This document shows, piece after piece, positions 1 through 7,033 of a stretch of 9,078 nucleotides of DNA. The stretch's first letter is position 1; the number at the start of each line of letters is the position of its first letter. Location of the stretch: contig CAMATV010000105.1 of assembly GCA_945861235.1 (NCBI GenBank), forward strand, positions 1 to 9,078, given 5' to 3'. The stretch comes from Opitutus sp. GAS368 (lineage in GTDB: Bacteria > Verrucomicrobiota > Verrucomicrobiia > Opitutales > Opitutaceae). The notes beneath the pieces are model-generated. The model was not told the DNA's origin, ran no database searches, and saw only the letters and a program-made list of their open reading frames with translations. A program made the translations under genes and the position numbers.

Positions 1-105
1 GACCGCCTGGGATTTTTTCGTGCTTTTCGAAGCCGCTACCCCAGCGGGCGCACCACCGAACAGCAGGGCAGCAATCAGCAGGCGACGAAGGGAAAAGGCT
101 TTCAT
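1..105 (-). CDS. N-terminal fragment of an exported protein of unknown function (partial)
   Basis: An ATG at 105-103 opens a reading frame that runs to the window edge without a stop (35 codons). The N-terminus has the form of a Sec signal peptide: a positive start (MKAFSLRR), a hydrophobic core (LLIAALLFGG), then a small-residue region ending in V-A-A, with likely cleavage before S26. The mature part begins with a Lys/Ser-rich stretch (SKSTKKSQ). There is no cysteine after the core, so it does not look like a lipoprotein. The family cannot be named from so little sequence. It lies 117 bp downstream of prs on the same strand with no clear terminator between, so read-through from prs is possible. 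No Shine-Dalgarno-like sequence precedes the ATG. The signal-peptide pattern is the main support that the gene is real. Confidence 0.6.
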   Translation of the reverse strand, partial: MKAFSLRRLLIAALLFGGAPAGVAASKSTKKSQAV

Positions 106-222
106 TAAAGAACGAACGACCAAGGGATAATCAGAGATGTTTCTGGGAGCAGCTCCACTGTACGAGCCTGCGTGTAAGGTTGGCCAAGGACGGTTCCACT
201 CAGTTTCACGGGAAGGGGCGGT

Positions 223-1170
223 TCAAAATCCTTTGATCCGAAAGAGACTGGTCACGCTTTCATTGCTGTTGATGCGTTGGATGGCCTGACCGAGCAACGG
301 CGCGATGCTGAGCACGGTGATGGGCAGGCCGTGCGTGTTCACGGGAGTGGAATTGGTCGTAATGAGCTCGTCGATGAGACCGCTCTTGAGGCGCTCGATG
401 GCGACTTCGTTCAGGATACAGTGGCTGACTGCCGCCCGGATGCTGCGCGCTCCGTGTTCGCGGAGGATCTTCGCGGCCGCACACAGGGTGCCGGCCGTCT
501 CGGTAATATCGTCCACCAGCAGCACATCGCATCCCTCCACTTCGCCAACGACGTTGATGGCTTCGACCTTGGTGGCGCTGATGCGCTTTTTCGCCACCAA
601 TGCGAGGCCGGCACCGAGCACGTCCGCATAGGCGGCGGCCATCTTCATGCCACCGACATCGGGCGAGCAGACCACCAGATTGTCGCGTTTCGTTTTCGCC
701 AGATGTTCAAAGAAGACCGGTGACGCAAACAGGTGATCAACCGGGATGTCGAAAAAACCTTGGATTTGCTGACTGTGCAGATCCATTGTTAGGATACGGG
801 TCGCACCCGCGGCGACGAGGAGGTTGGCGACGAGCTTGGCCGTAATCGGAACGCGGGGCTGATCTTTGCGGTCCTGGCGCGCGTAGCCGTAAAATGGCAA
901 AACCGCCGTGATCCGCTGCGCCGACGCGCGTCGGGCCGCATCGATCATAATGAGCAACTCGACGAGGTGATGATTCGTCGGCGGGCACGTCGATTGGATG
1001 ATGAAAACGTCGTGCCCACGGACGTTCTCGTTGATTTTCACGAAGGACTCGCCGTCCGGAAAACTGGTGACCGTGGCCTCGCCCAGGGGCTCGCCAATGG
1101 AGCGGCACATTTCCTCGGCGAGGATACGATTGGAGTTGCCCGTGAAAATTTTCAGCCGCGTTTCGCTCAT
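223..1170 (-). CDS. prs: Ribose-phosphate pyrophosphokinase (PRPP synthetase)
   Basis: The enzyme transfers pyrophosphate from ATP to ribose 5-phosphate, giving PRPP for purine, pyrimidine, histidine, tryptophan and NAD synthesis in the cytoplasm. The 315-residue product equals the length of E. coli Prs. Visible hallmarks are the N-terminal KIFTGNSN (7-14), the FPDGE segment (37-41), the loop FYGYARQDRK (93-102), MDLHSQQIQGFFDIPVDHL (129-147) with H132 matching the catalytic-region histidine, the KKR segment (194-196) holding the catalytic lysine, and the PRPP-binding loop VDDITETAGT (219-228). That loop differs from the common VDDMIDTGGT form but keeps both aspartates and the closing GT. I chose ATG 1170 because homology begins there. 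The frame stays open upstream to a TTG at 1227, which would add 19 low-complexity residues unlike the family. lpxD ends 105 bp upstream with no strong terminator between, so the two may be co-transcribed. Confidence 0.96.
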   Translation of the reverse strand: MSETRLKIFTGNSNRILAEEMCRSIGEPLGEATVTSFPDGESFVKINENVRGHDVFIIQSTCPPTNHHLVELLIMIDAARRASAQRITAVLPFYGYARQDRKDQPRVPITAKLVANLLVAAGATRILTMDLHSQQIQGFFDIPVDHLFASPVFFEHLAKTKRDNLVVCSPDVGGMKMAAAYADVLGAGLALVAKKRISATKVEAINVVGEVEGCDVLLVDDITETAGTLCAAAKILREHGARSIRAAVSHCILNEVAIERLKSGLIDELITTNSTPVNTHGLPITVLSIAPLLGQAIQRINSNESVTSLFRIKGF

Positions 1171-1275
1171 AAAGCGCGAAGGTGGGGACGAACCGCGCCC
1201 GGCGGAAGACTTTTCTGCGTCACGCAACCATCCACACGAATCCCCGCAACGCGGGCCCTTCCGGCCGCGGCTGAC

Positions 1276-2307
1276 TCACTCAATCCGTGCCTCGATCGCA
1301 TCGACACGTTTGAACAAGTCAGGCAGTCTTCGCTGTAGAACGACCAGGCGACGCTCAAGCTGCAGCGGTATCGCGGGGGACCCGTTGACGCAAATTCCCG
1401 CCGGCACGTCAGCCGTCACGGCCGCCCCACCACCAACCTTGGCCCCTTTTCCAATGGCGAGGTGACCCGCGAGGCCAGCCTGTCCGCCCAGCACCACGAA
1501 GTCGGCGAGCTGGGTGCTGCCCGAGATCCCAACCTGCGCGCAAATGAGGCAGTGTTTACCGATCACCACGTTATGGGCGATCTGAACTAAGTTATCAATT
1601 TTTGTGCCTTCGCCCACCTCGGTGCGACTAAAGCGCGCGCGGTCAATCGTGCTGTTCGCTCCGATCTCAACATCGTCGCCGACCGCGACGTGCCCCACTT
1701 GAGGGACCTTCTCGTGGCGGCCTTGGGAAAATTCGTAGCCAAATCCGTCAGACCCGATCACGGCGCCGGGCTGCACGCGAACGCGTCGCCCCAGCACACA
1801 TTCGCTCGCGAGCACAACGCCCGGCATCAGCCAGCTGTCGTCGCCGATGCGGGCCTCGCGGCCAACGAAGACCTGGGCCTGCAGGTGAACGCGCTCACCG
1901 ATCTGAGCCCCAGCCTCAACCACGCAGAGCGGCCCGATCGTGGCGGTCGGGGCGATCATGGCCCCCGGTGCCACCACGGCCGACGGGTGGACGCCCGCCA
2001 ACGGCGCAGGCCAAAGCAACCGCTCGATCCGGGCGCAAACGCGAGCCAGCGCGACGGAAGGGTTTTCCACCAACAGGAAGAGCTGACCGGGTGAAGGCTC
2101 CCCGGAATAACCGACCGGCAACAGCACCACCGAGGCACGCGTGGCAGGGACCTCGGATTTGTATTTCGGGTTGCCGAGGAAAGAGAGATCCCCGGGACCT
2201 GCGGCCGCGAGCGAAGCGAGCCCGCGAACGACTTCGCTCGTCTCGCCCCGGATGGCTAATGGCTGCGTGATGCCAACGATGTCGGCGGAGGAAAACGAAA
2301 CCTGCAT
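1276..2307 (-). CDS. lpxD: UDP-3-O-acylglucosamine N-acyltransferase (LpxD, lipid A synthesis)
   Basis: LpxD transfers a 3-hydroxyacyl chain from acyl carrier protein to the 2-amino group of UDP-3-O-acylglucosamine, the third step of lipid A synthesis, on the cytoplasmic side. The protein (343 residues) has an N-terminal uridine-binding domain (about 1-98, with GDLSFLGNPKY), then a left-handed beta-helix of hexapeptide repeats (about 104-300, with many I-G/V-G turns), and a C-terminal helix (about 315-343). The catalytic histidine lies in NLVQIAHNV (H245). GSDGFGY (185-191) and GSPA (309-312) are also family hallmarks. ATG 2307 is preferred; an in-frame GTG at 2316 would add three residues. 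Neither start has a Shine-Dalgarno match. The usual bamA-skp-lpxD order is kept, but a strong terminator lies between ompH and lpxD, so this gene probably has its own promoter. Function is secure; the exact start is less so. Confidence 0.96.
   Translation of the reverse strand: MQVSFSSADIVGITQPLAIRGETSEVVRGLASLAAAGPGDLSFLGNPKYKSEVPATRASVVLLPVGYSGEPSPGQLFLLVENPSVALARVCARIERLLWPAPLAGVHPSAVVAPGAMIAPTATIGPLCVVEAGAQIGERVHLQAQVFVGREARIGDDSWLMPGVVLASECVLGRRVRVQPGAVIGSDGFGYEFSQGRHEKVPQVGHVAVGDDVEIGANSTIDRARFSRTEVGEGTKIDNLVQIAHNVVIGKHCLICAQVGISGSTQLADFVVLGGQAGLAGHLAIGKGAKVGGGAAVTADVPAGICVNGSPAIPLQLERRLVVLQRRLPDLFKRVDAIEARIE
2208..2240 (-). repeat. 9-bp perfect inverted repeat inside lpxD 5' coding region
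   Basis: CGAGCGAAG at 2208-2216 is the exact inverse of CTTCGCTCG at 2232-2240, separated by 15 bases. In the lpxD mRNA it begins about 68 bases after the ATG and could fold as a hairpin. It encodes the ordinary segment TSEVVRGLASLA, so codon choice alone could produce it. No regulatory role is shown. Confidence 0.3.
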
Positions 2308-2393
2308 GGATGGCACCGTGAGGAATTTATCGCGCGGGGCAATTCAGCTTTGTGGTCCGCATCGGCAGAGGGAGCGCCAAAGCGATCAGCCAC
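2308..2393 (-). promoter_or_regulatory. Presumed lpxD promoter region (no convincing -35/-10 seen)
   Basis: These bases lie between the ompH terminator and the lpxD ATG. Because the terminator should stop most upstream transcription, a promoter for lpxD (and perhaps prs) is expected here. The only AT-richer patch is GATAAATT about 25-32 bases before the ATG. I could not pair it with a good -35 hexamer at normal spacing. The call rests on context rather than a recognised promoter sequence. Confidence 0.25.
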
Positions 2394-2424
2394 AAAAAAG
2401 CCCCGCTCGAAGAGCGAGGCTTTT
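2394..2424 (-). terminator. Rho-independent terminator after ompH
   Basis: Read on the minus strand, AAAAGCCTCGCTC pairs with GAGCGGGGCTTTT around the three-base loop TTC, and a run of six T follows the G/C stem. The nine-base G/C-rich stem contains one position that is a G-U pair in minus-strand RNA but would be a C-A mismatch in plus-strand RNA, so the signal points to minus-strand transcription. It starts 26 bases after the ompH stop codon and closes the dnaB-bamA-ompH unit. Confidence 0.93.
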
Positions 2425-2450
2425 GCAGCGGTTTTCCAGCGCAGCCGAAA

Positions 2451-3101
2451 TTATTTCTTCGGAGCGATTCCCGGGACAGTAATCCCAGCAGCCGGTGCGG
2501 CCGCGGGAGCCGCGGGCGCACTGGCCGGGCGGTCCTTGTTGATTTCCTTCATCACGTCATCGGTGATATCGTAACCGGGATCCGCATAGACCAAGCCGGA
2601 GATGCCGATCCCGGTGGGACCGGCTTTGTCGAGGAGAACGGTGCCGCCCTTAGCCTTGGCGACTACGGTCGCAATTTTGCTGATTTCCTCAAGCATGAGG
2701 CTGCGAAAGGTATTGAGACGCTGGCTGAGCGAATTGCGGGTGTTCTGGATAAAGCCCTGAACTTCGCGCTGCTTGGTCTGGATACCCTCGAGTTTCTTTT
2801 GCGCTTCGTTTTGCGCCTTGCCCTTCGCCTCGGCGGTCAGCGTAGGGTTATTCGACTGGTCGTTGAGGCCCTTGTATTCTTCGACGAGGGTGTTGCCCTC
2901 CTTGTTCATCTTATCGACTTCTTCCTGCGCCTTGGCGTCGTCGGCCTGAATCTTGGCGTTTTGCTCAACCGTTTTGTAATGACCGTCGTAGAGCTTGGCC
3001 ATGTCGACGACCATGAGTTTGAACGCCGGTTGGGCGTTTGCCGCGAGAGATAGCGCGCCGAAAGCAGCGAGCGTAATGAGGGTTTGGATAGATTTCTTCA
3101 T
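2451..3101 (-). CDS. ompH: OmpH/Skp-family periplasmic chaperone
   Basis: Skp/OmpH proteins hold unfolded outer-membrane proteins in the periplasm and pass them to the BAM complex. The 216-residue product starts with a clear signal peptide (MKKSIQTLITLAAFGALSLA) and probable cleavage after A-N-A (residue 23). The mature start FKLMVVDMAKLYDGHYKT (27-44) matches the family's opening beta-strand and helix, where a V-D-x-x-x-[LI/V] pattern is typical. A long charged, Gln/Lys/Glu-rich region (about 45-150) should form the two-helix coiled-coil arms. The core closes with GGTVLLDKAG (152-161) and the YDITDDVMKEIN segment (177-188). Residues 191-216 form an Ala/Pro-rich tail (ASAPAAPAAAPAAG) absent from E. 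coli Skp, which is about 160 residues. The gene follows bamA by 38 bp and precedes lpxD, the classical neighbours. No Shine-Dalgarno sequence precedes the ATG. Confidence 0.92.
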   Translation of the reverse strand: MKKSIQTLITLAAFGALSLAANAQPAFKLMVVDMAKLYDGHYKTVEQNAKIQADDAKAQEEVDKMNKEGNTLVEEYKGLNDQSNNPTLTAEAKGKAQNEAQKKLEGIQTKQREVQGFIQNTRNSLSQRLNTFRSLMLEEISKIATVVAKAKGGTVLLDKAGPTGIGISGLVYADPGYDITDDVMKEINKDRPASAPAAPAAAPAAGITVPGIAPKK

Positions 3102-3139
3102 GGGTGATTTTGAAAACGAAAGGTTGAAAAGAAACAGAA

Positions 3140-5503
3140 TCAGAAGCGCGTGCCAAAGGAAAAATTGAACTGGTTGCCCTTCTTCGCGTCCTTGGGCCCC
3201 TTGATGGGAATACCGAAATCGAGGCTCAACGGGGCACCAGCCACAAAGAGGCGTAAACCAAAGCCAAAGTTGTCGGCGTACTCGCGAGGATTAAAGTCGA
3301 AGGCATTGCGGTTGACGAACCCGGCATCATAGAAAACCGCCGCCCGAATCGGGCTTACGATATCCAACGAATATTCGGCACTGAAGAACCCATAGGTCTT
3401 GCCGCCGATCGGTTCATTGAAGGTGTCGCGCGGAGCAACATCGCGAAATTCATAGCCCCGCAGGGTCGTGGGTCCACCGAGGTAATACTTGCTGTAGTAC
3501 GGCACGTCGGGACTGTCTCCGAAATTTTGGATCACACCCCCGCGAGCGAGGAGCGCGAGCACCTGGGTTTGCGTTTCAAAGACCGGGAAAAACTGCGAGC
3601 CGCGGAATTCGGCGCTGTAGTAATTATTGATTTTGCTGCCGCCCAAGGGTCCACCGGCGATGGCGGTGTTGATTTCGATGCGGTTGCCGGCCGTGGTGTT
3701 GATAATCTTGTCACGCGTATCACGGAGGAGCTGGAAGCTGATTTCCGAAAGGGCGTTGTTACCTTCAAGGGATCGGATAATCGACGAGGCTGACGATGAG
3801 ACGTCTTTGATATTAACGATCTTATAGGTGTAGGCCAGTTTGCCTTCGACGAGTTCAAAGAGACGTTTGCGGAGGTAGATTTCAGCTCCGGTTTCTACCT
3901 GGCTGTAGAACGAGCTGTTGTAGTCAGAACTGCTGCGGAAAATACTGAAACCGAGCGAGAGCGCTTTTTGGAAGAGCCAGGGTTCTTCGAAGGACAGCAC
4001 AGCCTCGCTGGAGAGCGAACCAAGCTGCAGACGCAGGCGGAATTTTTGGCCATCGCCCTGAAAGAACGAGCGCCGGTTGAAGATATCGAAGTTTGACTGG
4101 GAGACTTCGGCGAAGAGCGTCGCGCGCTCAAGCGAACTGAAGCCGGCGCCAAAGGTCAGATTGCCGGTGCGCCCCTCCCTGACCGCAATCCGCATATTGC
4201 GACGCCCTGGGATATTTGTTTCCTGATCGGTTACGTTCACGTCCTCGAAAAAACGCGTATTCTCCAGCCGGAGTTTACTAATTTTCATCATCACTTTACT
4301 GAAGACATCGCCGGGACCGAGGACGAGTTCGCGGAGGATGACCGTGCTCTTGGTCTTAGTGTTACCTTCGATCACGATCGACTCGACGTTGAATTTCTCG
4401 CTTTCCTGCACCTGGTAATCGATATCGATGTTTCCGGTCGTGACATTCGGCTTGCGGAGGATGCGGACGTTGGTCTGTAGGTACCCGTCTTTACCGTAAA
4501 AATCCTCGACGCGCTCCGTGTCCTTATCAAGCAGGGAGGGCACAAAGACCATGCCACTGCGAATGCGCGCAACCCGCTTGAGCAGCGTGGTGGCAAAAAG
4601 CTTGTTACCCGTAAAATTGATCTCCCCGACCCGGTATTGGCGACCCTCGGTGACTGACACCGTGATGAGGAGCTTGTCGGGACTGGGATAACTGAACACC
4701 ACGGTGTCTTGCGGGATATCCACATCGAGGTAGCCCTGCTCGCGATAATAGTCCCGAAGCTTGTCCAAGTCGTCTTCGAACTGGTCATCCTTGAAACGGC
4801 CCGAACCCGTGAGCCAAGAGAACATCCACCATTTCTTCGTCTCCATCTCACCTTTCAACTTACTCGATTTTACCCGGGCATTCCCGACGAAGCGAATATC
4901 GGTGATCTTCACCTTGGCACCTTCTTTTATTTTGAAGATGACCGTGCCGAATCCACCCACCCGATCTCGATCAATGGAGTACGTGACGGAGACCTGATTG
5001 TAACCCGCCTTTTGGTAATACTCGATCAGCTTGCTCGCGTCGTCCTTCACCTGGCGTTCATCGAGCGCGAAATTGGGCCGGGTTTTGGCCTCCTTTTCGA
5101 GGCGGTTGCTCTTGATCTTTTGGTTGCCCTCGAACTTGACCGCAAGGATGCGATACTTTGGCGTGACCTCGACCACGAGATTCAGGGTGTTCGCCTCTCC
5201 GGGTTCCTGTTTGAACTCGATCAGTTCAAAAAGACCCGTGCGGTAGAGCGAGCGCAGATCGCGGTCGAGCATGTTGGCGTCGAACTCGCCCCCCTCCCGG
5301 ACCTGCATGTTGGCGCGCACGACCTGCTCATTAACGTTGGCCGTCCCCACAAACTTGATCGTAACCGTGCCGGCCTTGAAGACTGGGGTCGGTTGTTGCG
5401 GTTGTTCAGGTTGGTTCTGGCCAGGAGCTTGTGCTCGGACCGGAGTTCCACCCGCAGCCAACAACAAGAGAATGGCGACGATTGAGGAGGTGACCCTACG
5501 CAT
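3140..5503 (-). CDS. bamA: Outer membrane protein assembly factor BamA (Omp85 family)
   Basis: BamA is the core insertase that folds beta-barrel proteins into the outer membrane. The 787-residue product has a signal peptide (residues 1-25; core IVAILLLLAAGG, probable cleavage after V-R-A or A-Q-A), a short Gln/Pro-rich linker (26-40), and five POTRA domains at about 43-115, 118-195, 198-287, 291-367 and 370-443. POTRA3 carries the Trp-rich segment KKWWMFSWLTGSG (223-235) at the place where E. coli BamA also has paired tryptophans. The C-terminal 16-strand barrel spans about 446-787 and holds the lid-loop motif LRGYEF (681-686), equivalent to the conserved VRGF/Y. It ends in phenylalanine (FNFSFGTRF), as expected for an outer-membrane beta-signal. 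ATG 5503 is chosen because the signal peptide begins there. An upstream in-frame TTG at 5527 would overlap dnaB by 20 bp. Only four bases separate the dnaB stop from this ATG, so translation is probably coupled. Confidence 0.97.
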   Translation of the reverse strand: MRRVTSSIVAILLLLAAGGTPVRAQAPGQNQPEQPQQPTPVFKAGTVTIKFVGTANVNEQVVRANMQVREGGEFDANMLDRDLRSLYRTGLFELIEFKQEPGEANTLNLVVEVTPKYRILAVKFEGNQKIKSNRLEKEAKTRPNFALDERQVKDDASKLIEYYQKAGYNQVSVTYSIDRDRVGGFGTVIFKIKEGAKVKITDIRFVGNARVKSSKLKGEMETKKWWMFSWLTGSGRFKDDQFEDDLDKLRDYYREQGYLDVDIPQDTVVFSYPSPDKLLITVSVTEGRQYRVGEINFTGNKLFATTLLKRVARIRSGMVFVPSLLDKDTERVEDFYGKDGYLQTNVRILRKPNVTTGNIDIDYQVQESEKFNVESIVIEGNTKTKSTVILRELVLGPGDVFSKVMMKISKLRLENTRFFEDVNVTDQETNIPGRRNMRIAVREGRTGNLTFGAGFSSLERATLFAEVSQSNFDIFNRRSFFQGDGQKFRLRLQLGSLSSEAVLSFEEPWLFQKALSLGFSIFRSSSDYNSSFYSQVETGAEIYLRKRLFELVEGKLAYTYKIVNIKDVSSSASSIIRSLEGNNALSEISFQLLRDTRDKIINTTAGNRIEINTAIAGGPLGGSKINNYYSAEFRGSQFFPVFETQTQVLALLARGGVIQNFGDSPDVPYYSKYYLGGPTTLRGYEFRDVAPRDTFNEPIGGKTYGFFSAEYSLDIVSPIRAAVFYDAGFVNRNAFDFNPREYADNFGFGLRLFVAGAPLSLDFGIPIKGPKDAKKGNQFNFSFGTRF

Positions 5504-5507
5504 AGGG

Positions 5508-6896
5508 TTACTGATGATAGTTTTCAAAGCGGGTGATATCTCGAAGGAAAGTGAGCTTGAGTTCTCCTACTGGTCCGTTTCGGGACTTGGCAACGATTAA
5601 CTCGGCCGAGTCGGCGGCTACTTGGAATTTTTCGTCGGCGTCGCGCGGGCGGGCCAGCATAAGAACAACGTCGGCATCTTGCTCAATCGAGCCGGATTCA
5701 CGCAAGTCGGCCAATTTCGGCGTGCGGTTTTCCTTTTCTGAAGCGCGGTTGAGCTGGGATAATACAAGGACCGGCACGTTCAGTTCCTTCGCAAGTGATT
5801 TTAGTCCACGTGAGGCTTCGGCGACCTGCTGCTCACGAGGCATCTTGCTGTCGGTCGGGCTCAGCAACTGGAGATAGTCGACAATAATGAATCCGAGCGG
5901 CGTGCGGGAGTGAATGCGCCGAGCCTTGGCGCGGAGCTGCATGATCGAAAGCGCGCTGGAATCGTCGATAAAAATGGGGGCCTTGGAGAATTCGTCGGCG
6001 GTTTGGACCAGCCGGTTTTGCTCATCGCCGTTCTTCGAGAGCAATCCGTCTCGGAGCAGCTTCATGTTTACTCGCGCTCGCGAGCACAGCATACGCAGCG
6101 CGAGCTGTGAGGCGCTCATTTCGAGGGAGAAAATCAAACTCGCAACCCCCGGCCCACGATGCGGCAGGGAGGCGGCTTCGGCGAAGTTGAGCGCGAGCGA
6201 GGTTTTCCCCATCGAAGGACGAGCCGCGAGGATGATCATTTCCTGGCGCTGGAAACCCCACATGAGCGCATCGAGATCCTTGAAACCCGAAGACACTCCC
6301 GTTAGTTCGCCCTTTTTCATCATCATTTTCGTGATGACGTTCATCGCCTCGCGCGTGGGCTCGCGCATCTGCTTGGCACTTTCACTCACGCGATTTTGCG
6401 TCACCGTGAAAATTCGCGATTCGATCTGGTCCACGAATTCGTCGATGCCGCCCGAAAACCCGTAGCAATCCTCCACCGCACCGGTAGCCGAACGGATAAT
6501 TTCGCGCAGCAGGCTCTGTTCGCGGACTTTTTCGATAAAATACCCCGCTTGCGCGGTGGTCGGAATCCGACTGCTCACTTGCGCAAGGAAGGCGTAGCCA
6601 CCGACGGTATCGAGTTGTCGCGAAGTCTTCAACTCCTCGGCCACCACCGAAACTTCAATCGGTTTCTGGCTATTGTAGAGATTGACCAAAACCTCGTAGA
6701 TCACCCCGTGCTTCGGGTCGTAAAATGACTCGGGCCGAATGCGCGCTTCCAGACAACGCGAGAGCACGTCGGCCCCATCGAGCAGGCAGCAAGACAACAG
6801 ATATTCCTCCGCCTCGAGACTGTGCGGCAAGGAACGTCCAACACCACCCGTGGGGGCCTCGGAACGTCGGAATTTATGGGGTGCGTCTTCGACCAT
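5508..6896 (-). CDS. dnaB: Replicative DNA helicase DnaB
   Basis: DnaB is the hexameric 5'-3' helicase that unwinds DNA at the replication fork. The 462-residue product has the N-terminal primase-interacting domain (about 24-125, starting at LPHSLEAEEYLLSCCLLD) and the RecA-like C-terminal ATPase domain (about 195-460). Visible motifs are Walker A ARPSMGKTS (225-233, K231), FSLEMS (256-261, E259), Walker B FIIVDYLQLL (336-345, D340), LSQLNR (379-384), DLRESGSIEQDAD (397-409) and the arginine-finger segment KSRNGPVG (437-444, R439). The stretch before Walker A reads MWGFQRQEM, where many DnaB proteins have a G-[FL]-Q-P-G-[DE]-[LM] pattern, a modest lineage difference. There is no intein, although inteins are common at Walker A in this family. 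The gene starts 105 bases downstream of the rplI terminator stem and runs into bamA with a four-base gap. No Shine-Dalgarno sequence precedes the ATG. Confidence 0.98.
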   Translation of the reverse strand: MVEDAPHKFRRSEAPTGGVGRSLPHSLEAEEYLLSCCLLDGADVLSRCLEARIRPESFYDPKHGVIYEVLVNLYNSQKPIEVSVVAEELKTSRQLDTVGGYAFLAQVSSRIPTTAQAGYFIEKVREQSLLREIIRSATGAVEDCYGFSGGIDEFVDQIESRIFTVTQNRVSESAKQMREPTREAMNVITKMMMKKGELTGVSSGFKDLDALMWGFQRQEMIILAARPSMGKTSLALNFAEAASLPHRGPGVASLIFSLEMSASQLALRMLCSRARVNMKLLRDGLLSKNGDEQNRLVQTADEFSKAPIFIDDSSALSIMQLRAKARRIHSRTPLGFIIVDYLQLLSPTDSKMPREQQVAEASRGLKSLAKELNVPVLVLSQLNRASEKENRTPKLADLRESGSIEQDADVVLMLARPRDADEKFQVAADSAELIVAKSRNGPVGELKLTFLRDITRFENYHQ

Positions 6897-6963
6897 GCGC
6901 GAACGAATGAGTCAAAATAGAGGACGGCAGCGCGGCAACAGTTGGTTTGAACAATCGGCTCAC
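6897..6963 (-). promoter_or_regulatory. Presumed promoter region for dnaB-bamA-ompH (no clear hexamers)
   Basis: This short stretch between the rplI terminator and the dnaB ATG should contain the promoter of the dnaB-bamA-ompH unit, because the terminator upstream is strong. AT-richer patches (TTGTTCAAACC and CTATTTTGACT on the minus strand) are present, but I found no -35/-10 pair at 16-18 bp spacing. The inference rests on position only. Confidence 0.25.
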
Positions 6964-7001
6964 AAAAAAAACAAAAGCCGCGTCCGATGGGTGGACGCGG
7001 C
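6964..7001 (-). terminator. Rho-independent terminator after rplI
   Basis: On the minus strand, GCCGCGTCC (7001-6993) pairs perfectly with GGACGCGGC (6985-6977) around a seven-base loop, followed by TTTTGTTTTTTTT (6976-6964). A nine-base perfect G/C-rich stem with a long T tract is a textbook intrinsic terminator. It begins 32 bases after the rplI stop codon and separates the ribosomal/ssb cluster from dnaB. Confidence 0.96.
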
Positions 7002-7033
7002 CCTCGAAATTTCGCGAACCAAAGGGCCGTTGA

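Noticed and set aside
106..222. Terminator or promoter between prs and the partial gene
   Set aside because: Only a weak GGAG-CTG-CTCC fold and a TTGGCC/TACAGT pair at 19-bp spacing were found. Neither is convincing.
277..723. Long plus-strand open frame opposite prs, and similar ones at 2352-3053, 4709-5485 and 5914-6465
   Set aside because: Each lies antisense to a confidently identified gene in GC-rich sequence, where such frames are common. Their translations show no recognisable domain and no credible start context.
1171..1227. N-terminal extension of Prs from a TTG at 1227
   Set aside because: The added residues (SSAGRGSSPPSR and similar) are low complexity and absent from the family, and the ATG at 1170 gives exactly the usual length and start.
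1243..1255. Hairpin CCCGC-AAC-GCGGG in the lpxD-prs gap as a terminator
   Set aside because: The stem is only five base pairs and no T run follows on the minus strand, so it does not meet the pattern of an intrinsic terminator.
5504..5527. Upstream TTG start for bamA overlapping dnaB by 20 bp
   Set aside because: It would put eight residues before a complete signal peptide. The ATG at 5503 gives a normal signal peptide and close gene spacing.
6190..6230. Intein insertion at the DnaB Walker A site
   Set aside because: The sequence reads continuously through ARPSMGKTS and the protein has normal DnaB length, so no intein is present.
7005..7018. Palindromes CGAAATTTCG and TTCGCGAA next to the rplI terminator
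   Set aside because: They are short and overlapping, and palindromes of this size are expected by chance. There is no second copy to suggest an operator.
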